64,000 bases of DNA from Adiantum capillus-veneris (taxonomy: Eukaryota; Streptophyta; Polypodiopsida; Polypodiales; Pteridaceae): the NCBI GenBank assembly GCA_014529385.2, contig CM043942.1:24578469-24642468 (forward strand). The letters run 5' to 3'. Below are positions 1 to 11,009 of the stretch, piece after piece (positions within the stretch are counted from its first letter, which is position 1; every line of letters begins with the position of its first letter). The notes beneath the pieces are model-generated. The model did not search any database. It was given only the letters and a program-made list of their open reading frames with translations, and was not told the origin of the DNA. Position numbers and translations under genes: made by a program.

Positions 1-1169
1 TTATGTTTTTTAGAGTCTTGATCTTAAGACTTGTCTTGTCTACCAATCATTCTCCAAATCCTAATCTAAATCTAAAATCTACAGTCCTAAAAGTACTCAC
101 CAAGTACGATTACTTCCAAGCTATCTGTACACAGCAAAAGATGACAATCATAAGCTATGCGGTTTCTAAAAGAAAGTTTTGAACTCTAGGAGAACCTAGA
201 GGAAGTTAAAGGACAACTACACAAGACGCTCGTGTTTTTCCTAGTTTAGGTCTCTTCGATCCCCGGCAGCGGTGCCAAATGTGGGATGCATGTCTAACCT
301 CACCATCCTATCTTATTGCAGTATTAGCGAGAACCACGATTTTATCAAACCATGGGACGAAGGTGACTCGACTAGTGCATAGAGGCTACAAGACGTTGTC
401 AATCTCTTGAAAAACAACTAACAACTTGCATCTAACTCAAGCTACACTCAAGTGACTGAAATCACCAAAAACCAATCGCTCATCGGCAAGCAAATCACAT
501 CCGTTACAGCATCAAATGACATCCAAACATAATGAAACTTCTAGGACACGTTTATAAGACCTAAGCACACATGCCTATGGTCTCATACCCCACTTTAGGT
601 CAAGTTCCAAAATCGCGATTATTAACAACAATGGATTTTTTACCTAGTTGTTTTTGACCCAGAATGCATCTAAATGCTTAGCAATGATGCCCCAATACCC
701 CGCCTATGCTTAGTTTTCAATTTAAAAGTGTAAATTCCTAGTTATGATGAAATTAGGCCCGTAGACAATGCCAAAAGCTACAAAATAATGTGAATGGCTT
801 ACGTCAATGCGTAGAGCTCTTACTTGCGGTTGCAATGCAACACACGCAATCACAATGTGACAACCGAAGAGGGAGTAGGAAGCGCGAGAAGGAGAGAAGT
901 GAGTGCCGTTAGCTCACGCTGTGTATTTCTTATCCAAAAACTTATAAAAAACTTACAAAAATTGGCTTTTATACCTTAGCCAAGGTTTTTGGGTGGTCAA
1001 AACTCATAATTTGGAGTTCTACTAAAGCTGGGAAATGATTGGCTGATACAATCTGGAAGCTTGTAGCCCTAGCTCATTAATTAAAAATTTTATCCGAGAA
1101 AATAAGAGTTACAATATTCCCAATTTATCAAAATAATAATTTTTTTACAAAGAGAATTCCGAAAAATGG
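1..1169. other. Unassigned AT-rich sequence left of Copia-1
   Basis: I see no convincing coding frame here. A motif at about 257-279 (ccccggcagcggtgccaa) resembles conserved non-coding segments of plant LTR elements, but I cannot place it in an element. Copia-1 homology begins abruptly near 1170-1186, so this stretch is either older flanking DNA or the remains of another repeat. A repeat-library search would decide. Confidence 0.4.
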
Positions 1170-1185
1170 TGTCCGTGTTAGCTTG

Positions 1186-1703
1186 CTGCTAACAATGAGC
1201 AACTCATTTCTACAAGCGAAGTCATTTTTGATAGGTCACTTGTGCAAATTATTATTGATGCATTGCCATATTCTTACCAAATCTTTGCTAGTGCTTGGAG
1301 ACTTATAACCCAAGGAAACCCTCAAGCTATCAAATTTGATGCATTATGTACATTGTTGTTGCAAGAGTCACTTTCAAGGAAGAACATGGCTAAATAGCAT
1401 GCAATTGAATAGGTATTTGTTGTTGCTCAAAGAAAAGGTGGTAACAACAATGTAGCAATGTTTTATGGTTCTTTAGTGAGTAGCAAATCACATGTTCCTT
1501 ATGCTTTTGCTAGTAGCACCTCGTCTAGAAATCTTGGTGAAAAGGGCAAAAAGAAGATGTGTTGCCATTATTGCAAATCTAATGATCACTTGATAAAGCA
1601 CTATCCTAAAATAAAGGAAAAAGAGGCCAAGAAAAAAGAGTCTGGTTTCACTACAAGTGCAGCTATTGTAGAATCTTTTGGGAAAGGAGATTGTGATGCT
1701 AAT
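1186..1703 (+). pseudogene. Copia-1 gag remnant (UBN2-type, zinc knuckle)
   Basis: The C-terminal half of a copia gag. The frame at about 1195-1395 gives a UBN2-like segment (LPYSYQIFASAWRLI) ending at a TAG. After a frame change, 1458-1727 carries a CCHC zinc knuckle read as CCHYCKSNDHLIKHYP (CX2CX4HX4C), which packages element RNA in functional copies. It matches Copia-2 gag at 53280-53750 over its length. The N-terminal part is missing and at least two frame breaks are present, so no gag could be made. Confidence 0.85.
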
Positions 1704-1707
1704 ATAG

Positions 1708-2100
1708 ATGCAGTTGGGAACTTATGATCCTTTTGTCCATGATCCATGTATGCAAGTTGCTGCAAATTCACATGTGTGGTACTTTGATAGTGGTGCTACA
1801 AAGCACATTACTTCACATCGTGACATTTTTACCTCTCTCAAGGTTGTCCCTCATGGAAAAAAAGTCACTTGTGACAACAATGTCTATCATCTAGCCAAGG
1901 GAGTTCGAAATATTGTGCTAATTGCTTTGAATGGCAACTCTTTCACACTTGTTGATACACTTTATGTATCAGGGATAAAAAAGAACCTTTTGTCTATATC
2001 AACACTTGTTAGACTAGGTCTTGTTGTCGAATTTGTGGATAACAGACGTACAACTCATGATCTCAATTTTGGTGATAAAATTGTTGCATCTAGCATTTTG
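1708..2100 (+). pseudogene. Copia-1 aspartic protease remnant
   Basis: The frame contains WYFDSGATKHITS, the retropepsin active-site motif (D-S-G-A) typical of copia polyproteins, and downstream LYVSGIKKNLLSIS, the hydrophobic segment that precedes the GAG-pre-integrase domain. In living elements this protease cleaves the polyprotein. It is cut at 2100 by Element I and the homologous reading resumes at 4789. The frame itself is open for 132 codons, better preserved than the gag before it. Confidence 0.85.
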
Positions 2101-2422
2101 TGTTAGGAATTGGATCGTGCTAGCTATGGTGGATGAAAGAGAAACATAGCTTCAATGTGTGAGTGTGTGTGTAAGCAAGATTATCACTCAAGTGATTTAG
2201 GTTCCAAGATAGAATTAGCTTGGACTCATAAACACAATCTTGAGTATTGACTTAGCTTAGCACAAACTCACCATAGACAAGCATGTAGTGCAAAATGGAG
2301 TTGTTGTTCATTCATTCATGAAATGAGCTTTATGTAGCTCTACAGCCTTGCTCCACAATATGTGGGAGAAATCCACTCTCTTCTCCTTGACTCACACTTT
2401 AGGACAAAGCTCACACTTTACA
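2101..2422 (-). repeat. Element I 3' LTR (left)
   Basis: Begins TGTTAGGAATTGGATC and ends CTCACACTTTACA on the plus strand. It pairs with 4462-4783 and is preceded by TTTTG, the left copy of the TSD. Confidence 0.93.
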
Positions 2423-2436
2423 ATCCTCCCTTTGAG
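2423..2436 (-). other. Element I polypurine tract
   Basis: On the minus strand the bases next to the 3' LTR read CTCAAAGGGAGGAT, a purine-rich plus-strand primer as expected beside a 3' LTR. This supports the minus-strand assignment. Confidence 0.7.
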
Positions 2437-2468
2437 GTTTGGACTAAGACAAGATACTGAAGATGCAT

Positions 2469-2633
2469 GATCCACAAAGGCTAACAAAATCCACATAGGA
2501 TGGTGATATCCACACAGGAAAATAAAGTCCACAAAGGATGGTGATATCCACACAGGATGGTAAAATCCACACAAGAAAAATCCACAAAGGATGGTGATGT
2601 CCACGCAGGATGATAAGATCCACACAGGAAAAA
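2469..2633. repeat. Imperfect minisatellite in Element I
   Basis: Around eight imperfect copies of a roughly 15-22 bp unit of the form ggatggtgatatccacacag, with the core atccaca(c/a)agg repeated. Both strands stay open and give low-complexity frames rich in CGF/CGYHHP repeats. Those frames are repeat artefacts rather than genes. Confidence 0.85.
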
Positions 2634-3024
2634 GTCCTCCCCTACAAGTAGAGAGTCTGCCTCTTCAAAATGGGTCTTCATAAAAGACAACGTTGCTCTC
2701 GTCTTCATCCTTTTTGTCTTCTACTATGTGAGCTGATCCTTTGTCAGGTCTCTTGCCTTCGTTGCTTCTACTGTTTCTTTCAACTTCTTCATGGTCTGAC
2801 TTCGTATCCTCCCCTTGAACGAGTGCTTCTGTCCCCCTTTTTGTTGTGCAATCAGGCTTTATTCCATGCGTCATAATGACATGCAACAATATGTTAAAAT
2901 ATCCTATGAAAAGGTTTATGCAAAAATTAATACTCTCTTCCATCTTGGTCATACTCTGAGAGCCCAAGCATGTTGTGTTTCTCATACACTTTGTCACAAA
3001 ATCTTCACACATGGAGAGATTTTA

Positions 3025-3160
3025 GCAATTTGGAGACTCTCCAATGCCAATGTCTATCCCATTACAAAAGCACATAATGTCATCCATGTAGACAAATACA
3101 ATTACATACATTGCAAAAAATTGTTGTGCTTGGCTGCAAGATTCCAATTTTAATGTCTTC
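3025..3160 (-). pseudogene. Possible reverse transcriptase scrap
   Basis: On the minus strand about 3065-3110 reads YVIVFVYMDDIMCF, which resembles the (Y/F)xDD catalytic box of retroelement reverse transcriptases. Flanking residues do not extend the match clearly and a stop follows within 25 codons. If real, it means Element I derives from an autonomous element. It could also be chance. Confidence 0.3.
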
Positions 3161-3292
3161 TTAATAAAATGTGAAGTACCTCTTCACTCGAGGTGAAGTC
3201 ACCCTTCACAGCCTTGAGTTCTTCTTTGATGATTGGAATCTACCCTTGGGCTGGAGATCCCGTATTGCTTCAGGTTTTGAAATAGCCAAATA

Positions 3293-3372
3293 AAAGCCTT
3301 TTGAAGTTCCTCAGACAAGAATTGTTGAGATCAAAGCCTTTTGAAGTTCTTCGGACAAGAATTGTTGAGATC
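3293..3372. repeat. Two-copy 40-bp tandem repeat
   Basis: Units 3293-3332 and 3333-3372 begin aaagccttttgaagttc and differ at about two bases. A third copy starts and breaks off after 3373. Confidence 0.85.
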
Positions 3373-3439
3373 AAAGCCTTTGGTTGCTTTTGGAAGATGG
3401 TCTTGAGTGGTTGCTTGGTGAGCTCTTGAGGCCGTGGGA

Positions 3440-3830
3440 ATGGTTGCTTGGTGAAGGGTGAGCCTCAGCAGGCGTGGGAAGGGGGACCCAAGAGGGGGCT
3501 TATCTCGGTGCAACCGGGTCGTGGGAAGTGGGACCCCATAAGGGTGATGGCCGAGGTGAGAGCAATGCCGCGGGATCTGGTGCTAATGCCAGTGGGCAAG
3601 GCGGGCTTGAAGCCCTTGAGGCGGCGCAAGAAGGGGGGCCCAACAAGGGCGGACCCAAAAATTCCCTTAAAAGGGGTTGAGCGTGTGGATAAGGACAGCC
3701 GGCCGATCGGAGGACTTTTGGAGCGCGTAGCCGTTCGCCAGTTAGTCAAGGGCCGTCGGACGGACGCGCGCAACCGAGGGGTTTAAGCTTTGCAGCCGGC
3801 CGGTGGCGGACCGGCCTGCTCGAAAAAAAC
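3440..3830. other. GC-rich block inside Element I
   Basis: This block is clearly richer in G and C than the AT-rich interior around it. Open frames on both strands (112 and 102 codons) follow from the composition and match no family I know. It may be captured DNA or a structured RNA region. Confidence 0.5.
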
Positions 3831-4003
3831 AATTTCCTAATGAGAATTTGAGTCTGCTCGACTTGCCCGAAATAGGGTTGCCAATTTGAACCGTAGACCC
3901 CACGAGTCAACACTCCACTTGTGGTGTCTTAGCCAACAAGGCCACATGCTTGCTTGTGGAAAAGCTCCAAAAAATAGAGTATTAAGCTCAAGTCGGCAGG
4001 CTC

Positions 4004-4007
<4 letters not shown>

Positions 4008-4035
<28 letters not shown>
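4008..4035. repeat. (CA)n microsatellite
   Basis: A run of about 13-14 CA units near the right end of the Element I interior. Confidence 0.9.
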
Positions 4036-4037
<2 letters not shown>

Positions 4038-4443
4038 ATAATAGGCAATATTGAAGATAAATTTAATGGAGTTCTTGGGCTCGGATTGCAGAGATTGAAG
4101 GTTCTATGGAAAGCTTACGTCGAGCACTTCGAGATGAGTTAAATGTTGTTAGGTGATTTCAAAGGTGGAGAGATTAATTGGAGGTGCAAACTAGGACACA
4201 AAAATGACTAGAGTATGCAAAAATTGGATACTAATCTTCTCCCTAATCAAGTCTATCTAGCCATGGAGGGTAGTGGCCTCTTGGGTGTGCCAAGGACATG
4301 CCCACACATAACTAGATTAGTGCTTAATTAGTGAGATGCAATGAAAATGTCAATGGGCTGTAACAATGAAATCCTAATCGATCTAATGGAGATGCTAATG
4401 ATTAACACACACTTATGCATAATGACAATACTAGCTAGCACAC

Positions 4444-4460
4444 CATGGCTCTGAAACCAA
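4444..4460 (-). other. Element I primer-binding site
   Basis: The minus strand directly inside the right LTR reads TTGGTTTCAGAGCCATG, close to the initiator-Met tRNA complement TGGTATCAGAGCCATG used by plant LTR elements. It fixes the element's orientation. Confidence 0.85.
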
Positions 4461-4461
4461 A

Positions 4462-4783
4462 TGTTAGGAATTGGATCGTGCTAGCTATGGTGGATGAAAG
4501 AGAAACATAGCTTCAATGTGTGAGTGTGTGTATAAGCAAGATTATCACTCAAGTGAATTAGGTTCCAAGATAGAATTAGCTTGGACTCATAAACAAAATC
4601 TTGAGTATTGACTTAGCTTAGCACAAGCTCACCATAGACAAGCATGTAGTGCAAAATGGAGTTGTTGTTTATTCATTCATGAAATGAGCTTTATGTAGCT
4701 CTACAACCTTGCTCCATAGTATGTGGGATAAATCCACTCTCTTCTCCTTGACTCACACTTTAGGACAAAGCTCACACTTTACA
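4462..4783 (-). repeat. Element I 5' LTR (right)
   Basis: Same termini as the left LTR, with about nine differences over 322 bp by eye. It is followed by TTTTG, the right TSD copy, after which Copia-1 coding sequence resumes. Confidence 0.93.
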
Positions 4784-4788
4784 TTTTG

Positions 4789-5363
4789 TGCGGTGGTCTA
4801 TATAACCTCACTTTGTATGACAAGTGTGGGAAAAATTTTGCAAACACATTTGTGGATTCAAAGGCTGTTCAAATGCAAAACTTTGGCATGCATATTTTGG
4901 GCATTTGAATTTTACTAGTTTACTGCATTTGTAGAATTCTGATATGGTTGCTTGGTTGTCGCCTCTTGAAGCATCTTCTAAACATGAAGGATATAGTTTT
5001 GGTAAGATGTAGTGTTCAAAGTTTCCTAAGGATGGTTCAGTAAGGGCTACATGCGGGTTGTAACTTGTGCATTGTGATGTTTGTGGGTCTATGCAAACTC
5101 CATTCGTAGGCAATTACCTATTCTTCGTGACTTTCATTGATGATTACTCCAAGCATACATGGGTGTATCCACTTAAAACTAAGTCCGAATCGTTCATGTG
5201 CTTCAAGAAATTTTTGGCTATGGCTGAAAATGTCTCTAAATGTATTATGACACCCTTCGTTTAGATTGAGGGGGGGAGTATATGTCTCATGACTTTAATG
5301 CATTTTTGGCTAATTGTGGGATAAACACCAGTGTCGTATACACCTCAAAAAAATGGTGTTTCC
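4789..5363 (+). pseudogene. Copia-1 GAG-pre-integrase and integrase N-terminal part
   Basis: Homologous to Copia-2 54190-54650. The frame 5067-5264 includes FVTFIDDYSKHTWVYPL, a conserved part of the copia integrase core (rve). From about 5278 another frame continues the core towards the QKNGV motif, where Element II interrupts it at 5363/5364. Several stops and frameshifts are present. The integrase would normally insert element cDNA into the chromosome. Confidence 0.85.
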
Positions 5364-5540
5364 TATAAGATCTAGGAGACTAAGATGCCGGGTCCACCAC
5401 CCTACCATCTTATATATAGGCCGGCTCCTAGCCCTAGCCATAATACGGATCCCTAGTCCACACTAGTCCAGTCCGAGCCCTTGGCTCAGGTCCTCGACCT
5501 CCTAGGTCAAGCCTTGCTCCTCAGGATCCTTGTCCTCACA
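5364..5540 (-). repeat. Element II 3' LTR (left)
   Basis: Plus-strand text from TATAAGATCTAGGAGAC to CTTGTCCTCACA. It pairs with 10167-10341 and contains a TATATA stretch. Confidence 0.85.
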
Positions 5541-6420
5541 CCTTGGAGAAGCATTTTCATCCTCAAAAACAAGAGTGGTGATACACTAATGTTTTCCACC
5601 ATGGCATCCTTCATGGATCCAGCTGTTCGCCTGACATGAACACAATTCAGTAGTAGGAGGTTCAATGAAACCAAGAGTAACATCTTGATTTTCCACATTG
5701 TTGTCCATTTGTAATTGTCATGTGATATCGGCTCCTATCCAACATAGTATGTAGACTCCATTTAGAGCACATACAAGCATGCTGAATGAGTTATCACAAC
5801 GAAGATGTACCCAAAAGAGTACCTCTTCTCACTTTCCATGAAAGTAACTGGCTGACATAACTTATCAACAAAATATATGTCATTGACTTATTCTCAATTT
5901 TCATCAATAAACAACCCCACCATAACTAGTGTTCAAGGTTGAGAACCTGACTTAAACATGAAGAGACTGAACCTAGTTGCAAACATGCTTTAATTTATTG
6001 TAAGCAAACTCCAACAAGAGCAATGAATTCTTTCTAATTGGATTGTTTGGTTCTAACTTACGCAATTCACATATCCTTTAGCACGAGATTACACTTCGTA
6101 ATTTGCCTATCCCCTTGGATACTGACAATATTGGGATACGTTTCCCCACAGTTTACAGACAATCTTCCAAAATGATTGTAAACGGGGATCACAATGTCGT
6201 ATAATATTGCTAAGGAATCAACAATGACATGCATAACCATCTTGGTTAACTTGAAAGATTCACAAGCATCCAAACAGAGCCATGACCTCTATTGGTGATT
6301 GGTAGATCCAAAGTAATCTCATAGAGATACTGCACATAGAGCGCAAAATGCTTCATAAGCAACTAATGTGATGAATATGCATGCCGTTCCAAATCAGCCT
6401 TTGCTAAACACTAGAGTCCA
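5541..6420 (-). pseudogene. Element II integrase C-terminus and core remnants
   Basis: The minus strand beside the left LTR resembles the C-terminal tail of Gypsy-B/C/D (a VENISV-like and a FEDEN-like segment in different frames). Further in (about 5930-6030 and 6080-6330) the nucleotide order parallels the integrase core of those copies, including the counterpart of the 'preserve/DRLTK' region. No frame stays open for more than 70 codons. This is an eroded pol remnant. Confidence 0.55.
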
Positions 6421-9400
6421 TGACACCTAATGTGCATGCATTTAGCAAAAACATATCCGAACCTACATATCCATGGTCATACTTGCCAATACTCATGGAA
6501 AATGTGATGCTCCTAGCACACATTAGAGAGGAGTGTAAATAGTTCTAAAAAGAAACTAATAACTTTTTGTTGTAATCATTTACAAGCCTGTCTGAACGTT
6601 TGAACCATAATAGAAGGTGAAACATTAAACACTTCTAGGTATAAAAAATGAAACCTTTTCATTAACAACTCATAGCCTTTCTATATGCATAAACAACCAT
6701 TAGTTAATGTTGTTTAGCTGCACTTGTAACCTTAACAAGTATTTCTGTGTATTCGATAATTCCTAGCCACTAAAACTGTTCCTGATACAACGTGCTAAAA
6801 ATGGTCTACAAAACGGATTCGACTAGCACCTAGGGACATCGTTGCGATACATAATTGAAGTAGCAGTGCTAGTGTCAGTCCCAGAGACTTATATTCTCCA
6901 CATGTGGAATATGTCTCAACTAAGGATGCCGAGAAAAAGAACATCCTTCAAGTACGAGATGTACTAGTGTGTGGAGGTAACTGCAAACACTGTGCGACGT
7001 GCGTGAGAGAGACCCTCATGAATCTTGCTTCACACTAGCTAAATTGAACTCCTTGAGTTCCTAGACCATGTTGTATCCCATGTGACAACATGTGCCAAAT
7101 TAAACCCTGTAAGTGTGTCCATAACTGTGTAATGCAAAAATTTATTTTGCACACTACAACCCAAATTTATTGGCTCTTACATGACCTTGAAGAGCAAAAA
7201 TGGATGAAAACATAGAAGTTTGCGCATCCTACTTGGAAAAGGAAAAAAAATAATAGAAACAAAACCAAATCAGATGCATACCTGGAGGTTGAACATAGTG
7301 TTCACTTATTCGTAGTGAAAGGCACCTGCCCAAATTTCCCACCTACAAAGGCCTTAGGACACTAATTGAAAATTAGTGAAATGCAAGTAGTATTGCACAT
7401 GTAACCTTGGGTGTTGCCTTTGCAATCTAAACCCCTTGGTTAAAATTGACATTGTCAAACCCCTTGGTTAAACTTTGCAACACAAAACTGCTCAATTAGC
7501 AGCTGGCCCTTAGCCTATGTCCATGACCCCCCTTGGGTTTGCTCTTGGCATTACATTACTTTTGAAGTTGAAATTGTCCACTACTTCTTGGAAGTTAGTG
7601 GACTTCTTTCCTTGAAAGTGTAAGTATGAAGGTTCCAAGAATTGACCATAAACCCTTAATAAGTGATTTAGTAATCACGAGCTGGGTCTTACCCCAAATC
7701 TATACTCATATAGACACTCTTAGTTCTATAGCTAAAATAGGAGATTAGCCCTTCCTGTTGGCTCTTAGCCCTTCCTATTACCATATTAATATAGAAAGAT
7801 TTCAATAAAATCCTGCCTAGTTTCACCTTTCCCCCATATGAGAGAGAGAGAGAGAGACAGAGAGAGAGTTGGAATGAGGAGAACCCCTTATTCTAATGTG
7901 TTGTATGCCCCTTGCATATGCTCCAGTGCAGACCATGTTTGTGTCATAACTTATAGCTTATCCTATAAGCGTATAATAATGTGCTTGTACAATGCTCTCA
8001 TAGAGAGAGGTATCATAATTCACATATGGATCCACCTACCGTATATGTGGTCATGATTGTACCAAAGTTACATAGGTATGGCACTTTGCCTGTGAACAAA
8101 CGTACTTAAAAAGTGTTTTAAGATGTCAATAACTGACCTCGTCCTTGACAGAGTAGCTATTGCCATAGCGGAAGCGTATACAATGATGGAGTTTCAACCA
8201 TCGTACTAGTACGCCATGCATACATATCAAAAAATAGAACAATAAGACCTTGGCTTCAATGATAGTTTCAACCATATGAGCCCTTGGTGGACGTGCCTTG
8301 CAATATGATTACACTAGCATGGATACATCAGACAACTATGAGCTTATATCCACGTAGTGCCAAAGATGTGTGCCACTATCGTTATTCTAAAGTCAATCGA
8401 TAAGATCTTTGCACATAAGAGAAGCCTTGCTTCGCATGAAATCTGGCAAAGGAGTTTGCCTTGTACAGTGGCTTCATATGGAGTCTGCCCAAGCACTTTG
8501 CTTTGTGGAGCACAGAGATTTTTTTGAAAGTGAAAAGTAAAAAATAGACAAAACAAACATAACTTGACATCTACTAACCTTGTCACCCACTTGTGGCCAG
8601 GTTTTTAGTAATTCGCTCGAATCTGGCTTGTAGCCATATGCACTGCTCGATTGAGTTAGCGCATGTATCATATACACCCTTATGGGATGTAAAAACCTGC
8701 AAACATCTTGGCAAATTTTCCCAAGTTCATATGCAATAGCATATTCCAAACTATTGAAACCGCGATGCCAAATGCCAAAAGGGAAGCCTTGCTTCACATA
8801 AGTACTCATGGAGTTCTGGTGCTCATAACTACAGATACTCTTGCCAATTTGCAATGGCATAACAAAAGAAAGTTGTCGAACATTCATAGATAGACGACCT
8901 TGTCCAATTATACAATGTATTGGAAAACAAAAAAAATACTTACAATAGATGTGCTTCGTACCTGCTTGGCTTGATTACTGTTATCCTGAGGATTTGTAAA
9001 CAGAGCCTTGCTCACGTGATGTCTTAGAAAACGCGTCGGATCACGCTTGCCGACAACGGATGGATCCTATCATTGTCTGACTGCATTAATGACAGGCAAC
9101 CTGCCTAGGAGCCATGCCCTAGAAAACTGAAGCCTCGCTTCCTGCTTCCCCCCTCATCTTAATAGTAGGAAGAGGATAAATCAAAGAGATACTTGTTAAT
9201 TAGAATCTATGACCAAGTAACTGTATGGAGCATTGATCCTCTTGGGAACTTTGAAAGAGAAAGAAAGAAGCCTTGCTTCATAGGAAAATCCACATGCCAT
9301 GCCTGAGGAAAATCATGTCAATAATCAACATAGAATCAACCTGTGGTGCATCGACATTCATTGCCACCGCTACCTTGATTGGACAAGAGAACTTCTTAAA

Positions 9401-10150
9401 TCAAGAAATATCTTGAAGAACTCCTGCAGTGTGAAATTATACGTCCTTGCACAATCTATAGCGGTATAAATCCATCACCATTGGCGTACTTTGAGCTACT
9501 CTTTGTGAGCAACCATCAACGCCCCTGCCGTTACATGCCTTTGTTATGAGGTGCCTTGCATGCCTCACAATTTTTTATTTTTTATTTGTTTCAAACTCTT
9601 GGGTGCTGCCCGCATGCCCTGCATGCCCTTGCATGTAGCTCGACCCCCTTTGTGCTCATGCTCTCAATGTGCCAAAGCCCACTGCCTTCTTGCATTCAAT
9701 GGTAGGGTGGGAATCGCCCTTTGTGTAAACGAACCCTAAGTTTTCTGAGTGGTGGCATGTACCTTAAGCTATTGAATTGTCGAAGTTAAGTGGCCTTGGG
9801 TGCCTAAGGTATGAAAATACCTTCAAATTCAGCCATGGAAATGACGAGCCTGTGCATGATGCAGAAAGTGACAGAGCTCCATGTACAGTGGTCGAAAGCG
9901 AGAGCAGCTAAAATGTGAATTGCTCCCTATTGCCGCACGACCCCACTGAGCCCATCTTATGGCGATTTTGATGTAGTCAACCCTCCTCCTCCTGATAAGC
10001 GGGCCTGCCCACGTGTGTGTGATCTCCTTCATCCTCGGGAGAGAGAAAGAGAAAGAAAGAAGCTTCATGCTTCATGGAGAGGGAGAGAGAGATCTAGAGA
10101 GCGACCGTCGAGAGAGAGAGTCCTTCCCCTCCTCCATGACTGCCCTCCCC
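6421..10150. other. Unrecognised interior of Element II
   Basis: No domain is recognisable on either strand. Visible features are a GA-rich run at 7842-7868, a GA-rich purine stretch at about 10033-10120 next to the PBS, and a short motif gaagccttgcttc recurring between 8420 and 9280. The expected gag, protease, reverse transcriptase and RNase H are too decayed to see or have been replaced. Confidence 0.45.
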
Positions 10151-10152
10151 TA

Positions 10153-10166
10153 AGCTTTGATATCAA
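10153..10166 (-). other. Element II primer-binding site
   Basis: The minus strand reads TTGATATCAAAGCT next to the right LTR, a mutated form of the Met-tRNA complement TTGGTATCAGAGC found in Gypsy-A, B and G. Confidence 0.7.
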
Positions 10167-10341
10167 TATAAGACCTAGGAGACCGAGATGCCGGAGCACC
10201 ACCTACCATCCTATATATAGGCCGGCTCCTAGCCCTAGCCATAATATGGATCCCCAGTCCACACTGGTCCATCCCTAGCCCCTGGCTCAGTTCCCTGACC
10301 CCCTAGGTCGAGCCTTGCTCCTTAGGATCCTTGTCCGAACA
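10167..10341 (-). repeat. Element II 5' LTR (right)
   Basis: Text from TATAAGACCTAGGAGAC to TTGTCCGAACA. It is followed by TTGCT and then by resumed Copia-1 integrase sequence (GCTAAAAGAAAAAAC, coding for the conserved AxRKN region). Confidence 0.85.
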
Positions 10342-10900
10342 TTGCTAAAAGAAAAAACACGTCGCTTATGGAGATGGCATGATGTATGGTCAAGAATCAG
10401 GCTTTGCACATTTGTTTTGGCTCGAGGCTATCATGTGTGCTACTTACATACTTAAAAAAGTGTCCTACAAAAGCTTTGCAGTCTATGGCTCCTTATGAAG
10501 CATGGCATGATAAGAATCCATCTATTGATCACATGCGCGTTTTTGGTTGCTTAGCTTATGCTTTAGTGCCGCAAACGTAGCGCAAAAAATTAGATGATAA
10601 GGATTTTAAGTGCCTTTTTTTTGTTACTGTATTGAAAGCAAAGGTTAGAGGCTCTACCAACTGCAAAAAAAAATGTATCTTGGTTCCAATGAGGCAAATG
10701 TACAGCCTATGAGGGTTTATGAAAAAATTATGGATAAGTCTATTACTGATGCAGATGTACATGATGTACTTGATGTGGAAAGGGTTGAGAATGAGGAGGC
10801 TATAGCTATGCCAAAATGGTTGGTGCATACTTTGTGTGACAGCTAATTGGATGCACTATGTCTAGTTGTACTTGTTCAAGTTATCAACATGCATTTTATG
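10342..10900 (+). pseudogene. Copia-1 integrase C-terminal part
   Basis: The frame 10386-10580 reads through PYEAWHDKNPSIDHMRVFG and CLAYALVPQT, the hallmark end of the copia integrase domain, and parallels Copia-2 at 54690-54860. Beyond 10580 the linker to the reverse transcriptase is full of frame breaks but still follows Copia-2 to about 10870. Confidence 0.85.
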
Positions 10901-11009
10901 TGTCAGGTTGTTATGCTTTGGTTGTTTCTAGTTTATGTGATGAGGAGGAACCTCTTTCTTTTGATGAAGCACAGAATTTAGAAAATTGGATGGCTATCAA
11001 AATATGATG

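Larger units (their letters stand above)
2101..4783 (-). mobile_element. Element I: short LTR retrotransposon, non-autonomous
   Basis: A 2683-bp element with two 322-bp LTRs, a 5-bp TSD TTTTG (2096-2100 and 4784-4788), a PBS inside the right LTR and a purine-rich tract inside the left LTR. These place it on the minus strand. The LTRs differ at about 9 positions by eye (about 97% identical), so insertion is fairly recent. The interior of about 2.0 kb has no complete gag or pol, only a possible reverse transcriptase scrap, tandem repeats and a GC-rich block. It probably depends on proteins of another element. Confidence 0.92.
5364..10341 (-). mobile_element. Element II: decayed gypsy-like LTR retrotransposon
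   Basis: The 177- and 175-bp LTRs at the two ends are about 86% identical by eye. A PBS-like site lies beside the right LTR and integrase and chromodomain-tail remnants beside the left LTR, all on the minus strand. The 5-bp flanks TTTCC and TTGCT are a mutated TSD: with one copy removed, the Copia-1 integrase frame is continuous across the site. The LTR resembles those of Gypsy-B/C/D (shared tatata-gg-ctcctagccct core), so it is an older relative. About 3.7 kb of interior is unrecognisable. Confidence 0.85.

Noticed and set aside
3837-4034. 65-codon frame with repeated Cys-Val
   Set aside because: Translation of a (CA)n tract plus non-coding Element I sequence.
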